Source of the DNA: Candidatus Methylomirabilis sp.
Lineage (GTDB): Bacteria > DYJV01
Direction: 5' to 3'
Length of the DNA stretch: 23,584 bases
Assembly (NCBI GenBank): GCA_020722945.1
Contig: DYJV01000036.1
Span: 1 to 23,584, forward strand
This document shows, in pieces, positions 1 through 6,735 of the stretch. The notes under the pieces are model-generated. The model was given only the letters and a program-made list of their open reading frames with translations, was not told where the DNA came from and ran no database searches. The first letter of the stretch is position 1; every line of letters starts with the position of its first letter. The translations under genes were made by a program, and so were the position numbers.

Positions 1-59
1 TGGCAATGCTTGCTCAGGCAAACTCTATGCCTCAACTTGCTCTTCAGCTTCTCGGATAA
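1..59 (+). CDS. Flagellin, C-terminal end (partial)
   Basis: Only the last 18 codons and a TAA stop (57-59) are in the window; the frame starts at base 3. They read AMLAQANSMPQLALQLLG. The pattern AMLAQAN-x-x-PQ-x-x-L-x-LL is the conserved C-terminal D0 helix of bacterial flagellins, which packs against the N-terminal helix in the filament core and also acts in export and polymerisation. The gene points rightward and converges on the glycosyltransferase gene that ends at base 70, leaving only 10 bases between the two stop codons. The codons are richer in G+C than the surroundings, as expected for a highly expressed gene. The identification rests on a short but very characteristic tail; which flagellin paralogue it is cannot be told. 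Confidence 0.8.
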   Translation, partial: AMLAQANSMPQLALQLLG

Positions 60-69
60 TTTATAATAA

Positions 70-972
70 TCAAGAGCAGGAGTAAAACTCCTGCTCTATC
101 CTATTTACTACTTTATTTAGGTCAAAATTCAAGCACTCTTGAGTTTTGCAATCTTTGTTACAGGGTGAACATTTCAAAAAATTAGAAAAAATGTAAGATT
201 TCCTCCCCAAAGGTGCCCATTGGTTAGGTGAAGTTGGTCCAAAAAATGTAAAAGAGTGTATATTACAAAAATTAGCAAGGTGAGAAACACCTGAATCATT
301 ACCTATATAAAAGAAACACTCTTTAAAAAGCTCAAACAATGGATTAAGATTATCAAATATATTGATATCGGGAATAATTTTATCATATTTTAAATAAGAT
401 TCAGTTTCACCACCAACCCATACCCCCTCTATTTTGAGAGATTTTTCTAACTTATCTTTTAATTCAATTAAAAAATAGATATCAATATTCTTATATTTTG
501 ATCCACTCCCAGGATGTATGATAAAATGTTTATTACTGAAGATATCAAAATTTATATCTGAATAAAAAAATTTTTTATATCTGAAAGGATACGAGGATAT
601 AAGATACAAACTTTGGTGCTGAATAGAATTTCTACTATAGGGGAAGATAAAAAAGGAATTGGGATTTATATCTTTGAGATTCTTTTTAAAAATTGCTGCA
701 TCAGCCCCAATAAAAGAGATTATCTCATCATAAATCCTCAAATCAGCACAATCATCACTATTAAAATTCTCTGAAAAGAGGAGGTGAATTTTTATTGAAG
801 CAATATCAATAAATTTTGCAAAATTAATATAATTAAAGAGAGGGGCATAATAGCCCCTCGTTGCAACTGTTATCTCTGAATCTTGAAAATTGTATTTAAG
901 TAATCTAATAAATGGTATTAAAGTAACAAAATCTCCGAGAGCTGAACTATTTAATATCAGAAATTTTTTCAT
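70..972 (-). CDS. Glycosyltransferase family 9 (heptosyltransferase-like)
   Basis: 300 residues, the usual size or slightly short for ADP-heptose:LPS heptosyltransferases. The N-terminus (FLILNSSALGDFVTLIPFI) is the typical GT9 opening in which a Gly-Asp loop follows the first strand. Near residue 150 is HPGSGSKYKNI, which matches the first nucleotide-sugar loop. Near 220-250 come the family signature GNDSGVSHLA and then FFGPTSPNQWAPLG. The C-terminus has the Cys-rich CSPCNKDCKTQEC motif seen in many family members. GT9 enzymes act at the cytosolic face of the inner membrane and transfer ADP-heptose or a related sugar to LPS core. The ATG overlaps the stop of the cytochrome gene (ATGA), suggesting translational coupling. 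The acceptor is not determinable; because a flagellin gene converges on it, a non-LPS acceptor cannot be excluded. Confidence 0.85.
   Translation of the reverse strand: MKKFLILNSSALGDFVTLIPFIRLLKYNFQDSEITVATRGYYAPLFNYINFAKFIDIASIKIHLLFSENFNSDDCADLRIYDEIISFIGADAAIFKKNLKDINPNSFFIFPYSRNSIQHQSLYLISSYPFRYKKFFYSDINFDIFSNKHFIIHPGSGSKYKNIDIYFLIELKDKLEKSLKIEGVWVGGETESYLKYDKIIPDINIFDNLNPLFELFKECFFYIGNDSGVSHLANFCNIHSFTFFGPTSPNQWAPLGRKSYIFSNFLKCSPCNKDCKTQECLNFDLNKVVNRIEQEFYSCS
73..97. terminator. Bidirectional intrinsic hairpin between flagellin and GT9 genes
   Basis: A perfect 11-bp inverted repeat, AGAGCAGGAGT (73-83) and ACTCCTGCTCT (87-97), with a 3-base loop. It lies 13 bases after the flagellin stop and is by far the strongest hairpin in this AT-rich stretch. 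The tract after it is only moderately T-rich on either strand. It also encodes the last residues (Y-S-C-S) of the minus-strand glycosyltransferase, whose stop is at 70-72, so on that strand it forms before the stop codon is passed. Confidence 0.7.
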
Positions 973-2075
973 TCATTGTCAATTATCTCTTTAAAATCTT
1001 TCTCAAGTTTATCAAGAGTATTGCTTATAAATTCTGAATTGTGGATACCATTTGATTTGTCAGCCTTAAGAAGTTGATAAACATTTTCAGATTTTTTGAA
1101 CTGTTCTTTAAATTTAGGCTTTGAAAATGCCTTCTCTCTCGCTTTTTTATAAATCAATTCTAATTTTTCAAATTTCCCTTTTGCAGATGTTTTCCAATCA
1201 TTAAACATCTTCCCATAATCTTCCGAACCATCGTGACACTCTATACAAGATTTTTCACCAGGAAGAGCATCAAAAGATGTATGGCACTCTGTGCAGGCAA
1301 GTGATGCCATTACATCCTCAGCTCCTGTAATATTATCAGATATTTTACCCTTTCTTATCTTATCCTGAACAGTATGGCAAACATTACAATCATTATTTGA
1401 AGGTCCACCCTCCTTCTCATGGCAGGTAAAGCAGACTTTCTTCATCATTAAACCGTAATTTTTCCTATGATCAGGGTGACCTACCTCTTCAAAGTGACAA
1501 TTTACACATCTCAATTTATAGTTTTCTATATGGTTTTTATGAGAAAAAGCATATCCGTTTATATCATTTACTTTAAAGATATCTTCAAGAGAATTTTTCT
1601 CCATAAAATCAGGATTCACCACATAATCAATCTTTCTAAAATTTAAAAAGTGTGTAGGTAGTGCCATAAGCCTTGAAGCCCTTATCTTGCTGTTCACTTC
1701 CTCGGTATGACAGAAATTACAAGATTCTTCAGGTGCTGCGTGTGGAGTAGGGTTAGCTAATTTTTTCTCTATCTCCTCTGTTGAATGGAGAAGCTGAGTA
1801 TATACATCTTTCGATGCTGTTACTTTTCTGATAATATAATTTACAACTCCCGGTTTTGCATGACAGTCAAGACAAGATACATCTGCTGCTGCATGTTTTG
1901 ACTGCTTCCATGTCCAAACTTCACCATTGGGTCCAGGATGTTGCTTTGGGTGACAGATTGCACAAAATTTGGGATGGCTGGTATAGTGAAGAATTTCTAC
2001 CCCTCCAAAAAATCCAACAATACCTAAAAGGACAATTACAACTGCAAAAATTTTAAATTTACTACCTGATGCCAT
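969..2075 (-). CDS. Membrane-anchored eight-heme c-type cytochrome, NapC/NirT-like N-terminus
   Basis: 368 residues with eight CXXCH haem-attachment motifs, at Cys 38, 68, 119, 190, 215, 230, 261 and 277. An uncleaved hydrophobic helix at about 9-29 is preceded by Lys/Arg, so the protein should be anchored in the inner membrane with its haems in the periplasm. The first part, with FCAICHP followed by W-x-x-SKH and CLDCHAKPG, resembles the quinol-oxidising NapC/NirT/NrfH family. The rest looks like cytochrome c3-type repeats with extra His residues (HKNH, HPDH) that can serve as distal ligands. The last 87 residues carry no haem and are Lys-rich. It starts behind a full AAGGAGG site, 28 bases after yggT. 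A likely role is moving electrons from the quinone pool to periplasmic carriers; the terminal acceptor is unknown. Confidence 0.85.
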   Translation of the reverse strand: MASGSKFKIFAVVIVLLGIVGFFGGVEILHYTSHPKFCAICHPKQHPGPNGEVWTWKQSKHAAADVSCLDCHAKPGVVNYIIRKVTASKDVYTQLLHSTEEIEKKLANPTPHAAPEESCNFCHTEEVNSKIRASRLMALPTHFLNFRKIDYVVNPDFMEKNSLEDIFKVNDINGYAFSHKNHIENYKLRCVNCHFEEVGHPDHRKNYGLMMKKVCFTCHEKEGGPSNNDCNVCHTVQDKIRKGKISDNITGAEDVMASLACTECHTSFDALPGEKSCIECHDGSEDYGKMFNDWKTSAKGKFEKLELIYKKAREKAFSKPKFKEQFKKSENVYQLLKADKSNGIHNSEFISNTLDKLEKDFKEIIDNE

Positions 2076-2103
2076 AAAAAACCTCCTTAAATTTATATAA
2101 TTT

Positions 2104-2412
2104 TTATGATGCCAAAAACTTTATAGCCATAGTTTTTATTGATGTTATAACAAATATTTGAAGAAAATATATCGCAAATATAATAATTATAGGTGAAAGA
2201 TCAATCCCCATACTGTATGTAAATGGAAATAATTTCCGTATCTTATAAAGAACAGGGTCAGTGAGCCTATAAATACCTTGAACAATAGGATTATAAGGGT
2301 CAGGGTTTACCCATGAAAGCAACGCTCTTATTATTATGAGCCACATATAGATAGTTAGTATATAATCAGAAATTATTGCAACTGCATTTAAGAAATTACC
2401 AATTATAAACAT
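2104..2412 (-). CDS. yggT: YggT family integral membrane protein
   Basis: 102 residues, a single YggT repeat as in many bacteria (E. coli YggT has two). There are two hydrophobic segments, about 8-32 and 72-95. Between them is the family core RALLSWVNPDPYNPIVQGIYRL, with the Arg and SW after the first helix, and then the conserved 'DLSPII' entry to the second helix. YggT proteins are inner-membrane proteins linked in other species to osmotic tolerance, cell division or photosystem assembly; the biochemical role is unsettled. The start has a strong AGGGGG site. It lies 12 bases after the DUF401 gene and 28 before the cytochrome gene, so all three probably share a transcript. Confidence 0.88.
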   Translation of the reverse strand: MFIIGNFLNAVAIISDYILTIYMWLIIIRALLSWVNPDPYNPIVQGIYRLTDPVLYKIRKLFPFTYSMGIDLSPIIIIFAIYFLQIFVITSIKTMAIKFLAS

Positions 2413-2424
2413 CTCATCCCCCTT

Positions 2425-3666
2425 TTAGAGCATAAAATTAAAAAAACCTGTTCCTCTGATGTAAAATATTAAAATTAATAGCAAAAAAAGAGATAAACAC
2501 GACTTCAAAAGATATTTACTAAATACTTTTGACAGATCAGAACCAAAATACTCATTTGTCAATAAAAGACATATATGAACAGGTGAAAGTAAAACACCTA
2601 TAAACCCAGAAACATAAGCAAGCATTTCATAACTCATATTAACACCTGTATTTGAAACAATATAAGAACTTATTATTGGAAATGCAATCCCAACATACGC
2701 AAGAGTAATACCTGTAAGGAGACCTGTGATAAATGGTAGCAGAACAATCATAATAAATATTGATGCAGAGTTGTCTGAAAATAAATTTGGGAGAAGAGAT
2801 ATAGCACCAGTAGACTCAATTGCTGCTTTAAAATAGAAAATACCTATGACCATAATCAACATATCATAATTCAGTGCCTTTTTTAAATATAATTTTATCT
2901 CTGAAAAAGTTGTCCTATATAAAAGAAATGAAAATATCAGAGCCACTATCATAGAAAGAGCAACATTGAGGTTCAGCCCCATAGATAGAGTAAGTATAAT
3001 TATTATTGGTGAGATATCTTTTATAATTTTGAGGAAATTAGTAAAATTATTTTTTTTATCTGTTGCTTCAATAGAGTAATCTTTTCTAAAATAGACCATA
3101 AAATAACCTATCAATATCATACCTATTGTAAATGGGAAATGAGCTGCAAATATACTCCTTTCAGAGATATTAAATATCCCTGTTGTAAGAATAACGCCCG
3201 GATACAGAGGAAGGATATACTCCCAGATATGTCTAAACCAATAGTTGATATATGTTTTATCTTCATTTGTAAGATCTTTTACTCCATTTAACCCCTCTTT
3301 TACCATTGGTGCAGAGAAAAGAGCTCCCCCAGGCATTGGTAGTAAGCCAATGAATGCTGGAAGGCAGATATTTAATATCTTGCGGTTTTTTATTATCAGT
3401 GAGAGATTTGTAATCAAACTTGCAAGAATTTTCTTCTCCTGCATAAAATTACTCAAAACAAGTATAGAGAATATCATCACCACGATTGTAAATGTTTTCT
3501 CTGTAAATGTGCTTTTTAATACAGCAATTAAGAATTTTTCGATAGGGATATAAAACAAAACTTCTGTAAGAATTGTAGCTAAAAGAAGGACATAGCCTAC
3601 TTTGATTTTCCTTATGATAAGGACAATCATAAATGCCAATAAGATAATTAATTTCAAAAGATCCAT
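2425..3666 (-). CDS. DUF401 family multi-pass membrane protein, probable transporter
   Basis: 413 residues, overwhelmingly hydrophobic, with about ten to eleven predicted membrane spans. The region near residues 105-155 contains GLLPMPGGALFSAPMV, then a polar stretch ending NYWFRHIWE and PLYPG. This is the hallmark of the DUF401 family, which is distantly related to gluconate/citrate-type carriers. A second hairpin-like segment (LLTGITLAYVGIAFPI) near 315-335 fits the inverted-repeat layout of that superfamily. No substrate is known and none can be read from the sequence. The ATG lies 8 bases after the lpxA stop with an AGG upstream. Its place inside a lipid A/envelope operon suggests, weakly, an envelope-related substrate. 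Confidence 0.82.
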   Translation of the reverse strand: MDLLKLIILLAFMIVLIIRKIKVGYVLLLATILTEVLFYIPIEKFLIAVLKSTFTEKTFTIVVMIFSILVLSNFMQEKKILASLITNLSLIIKNRKILNICLPAFIGLLPMPGGALFSAPMVKEGLNGVKDLTNEDKTYINYWFRHIWEYILPLYPGVILTTGIFNISERSIFAAHFPFTIGMILIGYFMVYFRKDYSIEATDKKNNFTNFLKIIKDISPIIIILTLSMGLNLNVALSMIVALIFSFLLYRTTFSEIKLYLKKALNYDMLIMVIGIFYFKAAIESTGAISLLPNLFSDNSASIFIMIVLLPFITGLLTGITLAYVGIAFPIISSYIVSNTGVNMSYEMLAYVSGFIGVLLSPVHICLLLTNEYFGSDLSKVFSKYLLKSCLSLFLLLILIFYIRGTGFFNFML

Positions 3667-3674
3667 AAAATAAC

Positions 3675-4508
3675 CTAAATTGCTTCCTCAGAAGAGCATA
3701 TATCACCAGATGAAGATACTTTAGACTTTTTGCCCAGGGTAATACCTCTTTTACTTTTACTTTGAACAAATTCAAGTAGGATTTTTGCATCTTCTGAATC
3801 TTTAAATTGATTCTTAACAATATCAACAGCCTCTGAAAAATTGTATCTCCTTGTAAATAATATTTTGTAAATTTTCCTTATATTGCTGAGTCTTTCAGAA
3901 TCAAAACCTCTTCTTTTTAAACCTACTACATTAGGACCTATAAGCTCTGCTCTCGAACCTGATGCAAGCATAAAGGGTGGGACATCTTTGACTACCCCTG
4001 TCTTACCTGCAACCATAGCAAATTTCCCAATCCTTGAAAATTGATGAACTGCACTCAATCCACCAATTATGGCACCTTTGGAGACTGTTATATGTCCTGC
4101 AAGGGTAGCATTATTTGCAAGTATAATCTCATCTTCTAATATACAATCGTGTGCTATATGTGAGTATGCCATAATGTAATTGTTGTTCCCTATTTTTGTG
4201 TAACCAAGCCCATCTTCTGTCCCTCTATTTATAGTAACAAATTCTCTAAAAACATTATCTCTACCAATGGTAAGTTTTGTTTCTCCACCTTTATATTTAA
4301 GGTCCTGAGGGTTTCCACCAATACTCCCAAACTGGAAGATAATATTATTTTCACCAATTTCAGTATCCCCCTCTATGACAACGTGTGAATGAATTTTACA
4401 CCCTTTACCTATCTTTACTTTACCTTTTATAATAGTGTAAGCATCTATGGTTACATCTTCAGATATATCAGCACATTTGTCAATTATAGCTGTTGGATGA
4501 ATCAACAT
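3675..4508 (-). CDS. lpxA: UDP-N-acetylglucosamine O-acyltransferase LpxA
   Basis: 277 residues (E. coli 262). It catalyses the first step of lipid A synthesis, moving a 3-hydroxyacyl chain from ACP to the 3-OH of UDP-GlcNAc in the cytosol. Residues 1-190 are left-handed beta-helix hexapeptide repeats of the [I/V]G-type. The catalytic segment is SHIAHDC (116-122), giving His120 as the general base equivalent to E. coli His125, with His117 also present. GNPQDLKYKGGET and ANNATLAGH are further LpxA-specific motifs, and GLKRRGF opens the C-terminal helical domain. About 15 residues beyond the usual end form a Ser-rich tail. The start has an AGGGGG site. It is separated from fabZ by 174 bases, so it may have its own promoter. 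Confidence 0.96.
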   Translation of the reverse strand: MLIHPTAIIDKCADISEDVTIDAYTIIKGKVKIGKGCKIHSHVVIEGDTEIGENNIIFQFGSIGGNPQDLKYKGGETKLTIGRDNVFREFVTINRGTEDGLGYTKIGNNNYIMAYSHIAHDCILEDEIILANNATLAGHITVSKGAIIGGLSAVHQFSRIGKFAMVAGKTGVVKDVPPFMLASGSRAELIGPNVVGLKRRGFDSERLSNIRKIYKILFTRRYNFSEAVDIVKNQFKDSEDAKILLEFVQSKSKRGITLGKKSKVSSSGDICSSEEAI

Positions 4509-4604
4509 TTTACCCCCTAAAAATAGAAACTAGTTAAGATGAAAGAATATAAAACTCAATATGCCCTTAAGATAGCATCTAATAAAAAATATATAGAATA
4601 AACT

Positions 4605-4632
4605 ATTATGATACTATAATTTAGAAGGACAA
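4605..4632 (-). promoter_or_regulatory. Possible sigma-70 promoter for lpxA
   Basis: On the minus strand, TTGTCC (4627-4632) is followed 16 bases later by CATAAT (4605-4610), matching 4 of 6 and 5 of 6 consensus bases. It sits in the 174-bp non-coding gap between fabZ and lpxA, which is unusual in an otherwise overlapping operon. Chance matches are common in DNA this AT-rich, so this is a suggestion only. Confidence 0.35.
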
Positions 4633-4682
4633 ATGAGAGATTAAAATTTAAAGTAGTAAGATTTTAAAGATTGTAAATTGTT

Positions 4683-5117
4683 TTAAGCATCTACAATAGT
4701 AGCTGTTAAAAGAGCTTCAGCAATAAGTTTTTCCTCAACAGTTCCTCTACACTCCATCTTCCATATAGGACCCTTCTTTTTGTAAAGATTGGCTTCTAAA
4801 ATAAGAGTATCACCAGGAACAACAGGTTTCCTGAATTTGCAGTTGTCTATCCCTGTAAAATAAACCAATTTATTGGCAATAGAGATGTTGTCACTCTTTA
4901 TTGCCAAAATACCTGCTGTTTGAGCCATAGCTTCTACTATAAGAACACCGGGCATCACAGGGATATGAGGGAAGTGTCCCTGAAAAAATTCTTCATTATA
5001 GGTCACATTCTTTAATGCTTTGATAGATTGATTTAAAGTTATCTCTAATATCTTATCAACAAGCAAAAATGGATACCTATGCGGGAGTATTTTTAAAATA
5101 TCATTAATATTATACAT
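4683..5117 (-). CDS. fabZ: 3-hydroxyacyl-ACP dehydratase FabZ
   Basis: 144 residues, normal for FabZ. It dehydrates 3-hydroxyacyl-ACP to trans-2-enoyl-ACP in fatty acid elongation, and so competes with LpxA and LpxD for hydroxyacyl-ACP. The hot-dog fold starts with ILPHRYPFLLVD (10-21). The catalytic pair is His48 in GHFP and Glu62 in PGVLIVEAMAQ, matching the H-x13-E arrangement of the family. The start overlaps the end of lpxD by 8 bases and has a GGAG site inside the lpxD 3' end. Sitting between lpxD and lpxA is the classical arrangement in Gram-negatives. Confidence 0.96.
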   Translation of the reverse strand: MYNINDILKILPHRYPFLLVDKILEITLNQSIKALKNVTYNEEFFQGHFPHIPVMPGVLIVEAMAQTAGILAIKSDNISIANKLVYFTGIDNCKFRKPVVPGDTLILEANLYKKKGPIWKMECRGTVEEKLIAEALLTATIVDA

Positions 5118-6138
5118 TTTTCTCTCCTGATACTAACTTTTCAAGTTTGCTAACTCTTTTTATTAGCTCTGGCAAATCTTGATATTTTACTGCCCATTTA
5201 AGCCATTGGGAATGATTGATAGCTGGAGAACCTGAAACGACTGAACCATCATCTATAGATCTACCAATACCACTCTGTGCTCCAACAATAACATTATTAC
5301 CAATTTTGAGGTGTCCTGCAACTCCTACCTGACCTGCCAAAATAACATTATCCCCTATTTTAGAACTTCCTGAAATCCCTACTTGAGCAATGATAAGGGA
5401 ATTTTGTCCAATTTCTACATTATGGGCAATATGGACTAAATTGTCTATTTTAACACCTCTATTTATTATAGTTGAATTGAGTGCCGCTCTATCTATAGTG
5501 CAGTTTGCTCCAATTTCTACATCATCTTCAATAACAACATTTCCAATCTGAGGAATTTTAAAATGCTGCTCACCATCTCTGGCATAACCGTATCCATCAC
5601 TACCAATCACTGTCCCGCTATGAACGGTAACAGAATTTTTTATGATACAATCTTTATATATTGAAACATTTGGATGAATAATACAATTTGAACCTATCTT
5701 TACATTTTTACCAATAAAAACATTTGAGTGAATTATAGTTCTTTCACCAATCTCTACATTCTCAGAAATATAAACAAATGGAAAGATAGAAACAAGATCA
5801 CGGTTTTTAATCAGCACACTATCAGAGAGATATGCTTTTTCAGAAACCCCTATAAAGGTGGTAGGAGTGTAAGTAAATTTAGTTAGTAATTTAGCATAAG
5901 CCAAATAAGGGTTTTCCACTACTATCTGTGCAACATTGTAACTTTCACTGAAATTATCAATAATAACTGCTGTTGCCTTTGTGTCAGCAAGATACTTTAA
6001 ATATTTTTTGTTGGCAACAAAAGAGATATCTCCACTCTTTGCATTTTCAATAGGTGCAATATTACTGACTATCAACTCACTATTGCCAAAGACTTTCCCA
6101 TTTATTATTGATGCAATATCTTTCAGTGTAACTTGCAT
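5110..6138 (-). CDS. lpxD: UDP-3-O-acylglucosamine N-acyltransferase LpxD
   Basis: 342 residues (E. coli 341). It adds the second hydroxyacyl chain, to the 2-amino group, in lipid A synthesis. The N-terminal uridine-binding domain (about 1-100) opens with VTLKDIASIINGKVFG and is followed by left-handed beta-helix repeats to about 310. The catalytic His lies in NLVHIAHNVEIG, equivalent to E. coli His239. A short C-terminal helix follows. I place the start at the ATG 6136-6138, four bases after the skp stop with an AAAGG site. The same frame extends upstream to an ATG at 6204, but that adds 22 Leu/Gln-rich residues read from the opposite phase of the skp tail and not found in LpxD proteins. Confidence 0.95.
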   Translation of the reverse strand: MQVTLKDIASIINGKVFGNSELIVSNIAPIENAKSGDISFVANKKYLKYLADTKATAVIIDNFSESYNVAQIVVENPYLAYAKLLTKFTYTPTTFIGVSEKAYLSDSVLIKNRDLVSIFPFVYISENVEIGERTIIHSNVFIGKNVKIGSNCIIHPNVSIYKDCIIKNSVTVHSGTVIGSDGYGYARDGEQHFKIPQIGNVVIEDDVEIGANCTIDRAALNSTIINRGVKIDNLVHIAHNVEIGQNSLIIAQVGISGSSKIGDNVILAGQVGVAGHLKIGNNVIVGAQSGIGRSIDDGSVVSGSPAINHSQWLKWAVKYQDLPELIKRVSKLEKLVSGEKNV

Positions 6139-6142
6139 ATAT

Positions 6143-6703
6143 CTATTTTTTACCTTTATTCTTAGCTGGAGCAGTAGCAGCTGGAGCAGCAGCTGAAGCT
6201 TCATTGAAGTTTTTTAATACAGCCTCTGTAATATCATTAGCTTTATCAAAATATACCGCACCAGATTCATTCTTTTCAAAAACAACTGAATAGTTCCCCT
6301 TTGCTGCATAACTTTTAACTGTCTCTATGATTTGGTGTATTAATTTCTGGGTTTCCTCTCTATAAATATTTTTAAGATCATTTTCTGAATCTTGCGCATA
6401 TAATTTGAGATCTCTTATCTTTTTTTGATAATCTTTCTCTTGTGCTTCCTTTGCTTCAGCAGAAAGCATCATACCTTTTTTCTCAATATCATCTTTCATA
6501 GCTTTTAATTCATTCTCTTTAGCTTTTATTTCATTTGTATAAAATTCTTTCTTTTTATCAAGTTTTGCTTTGATACTATTCCCCTCTTTTGATTTAACCA
6601 TAACTTCCTGCATATCAAACACTCCTACTTTTACCTCCGCAAATACTCCACTTACAAAAACAAAAGAAAAAATAAAAGCAAAAAACAAAATAACCTTTTT
6701 CAT
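6143..6703 (-). CDS. skp: Skp/OmpH family periplasmic chaperone
   Basis: 186 residues. The signal peptide MKKVILFFAFIFSFVFVSG is followed by a VFA-E cleavage site at about residue 22. The mature protein begins VKVGVFDMQEVM, the typical Skp/OmpH first strand, and continues into a long, Lys/Glu-rich coiled coil (about 40-130) that forms the tentacles of the trimeric chaperone. Skp holds unfolded outer-membrane proteins on their way to BamA, whose gene is directly upstream (32-base gap). The tail after about residue 168 is Ala/Pro/Lys-rich and probably disordered. An in-frame ATG 12 bases further upstream is part of the ribosome binding site itself, so 6703 is preferred. Confidence 0.92.
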   Translation of the reverse strand: MKKVILFFAFIFSFVFVSGVFAEVKVGVFDMQEVMVKSKEGNSIKAKLDKKKEFYTNEIKAKENELKAMKDDIEKKGMMLSAEAKEAQEKDYQKKIRDLKLYAQDSENDLKNIYREETQKLIHQIIETVKSYAAKGNYSVVFEKNESGAVYFDKANDITEAVLKNFNEASAAAPAATAPAKNKGKK

Positions 6704-6707
6704 ACTT

Positions 6708-6713
6708 ACCTCC
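6708..6713 (-). promoter_or_regulatory. Shine-Dalgarno of skp that decides the start
   Basis: The minus strand reads ATGGAGGTAAGTATGAAA. GGAGGT lies four bases before the second ATG and overlaps the first one. A signal peptide beginning MKK follows the second ATG, so the upstream ATG at 6715 is not the start. Confidence 0.8.
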
Positions 6714-6735
6714 ATTTTGTGATTTTATATTTTAT

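Noticed and set aside
1856-2056. Plus-strand open frames opposite the cytochrome and many other genes
   Set aside because: They are antiparallel shadows of well-identified proteins, without ribosome binding sites or family features.
6139-6204. Upstream extension of lpxD to an ATG at 6204
   Set aside because: It adds a Leu/Gln-rich peptide that is the skp Ala/Pro tail read in another phase. LpxD proteins begin at the MQVTLKDIA segment and there is a ribosome binding site for the 6138 start.
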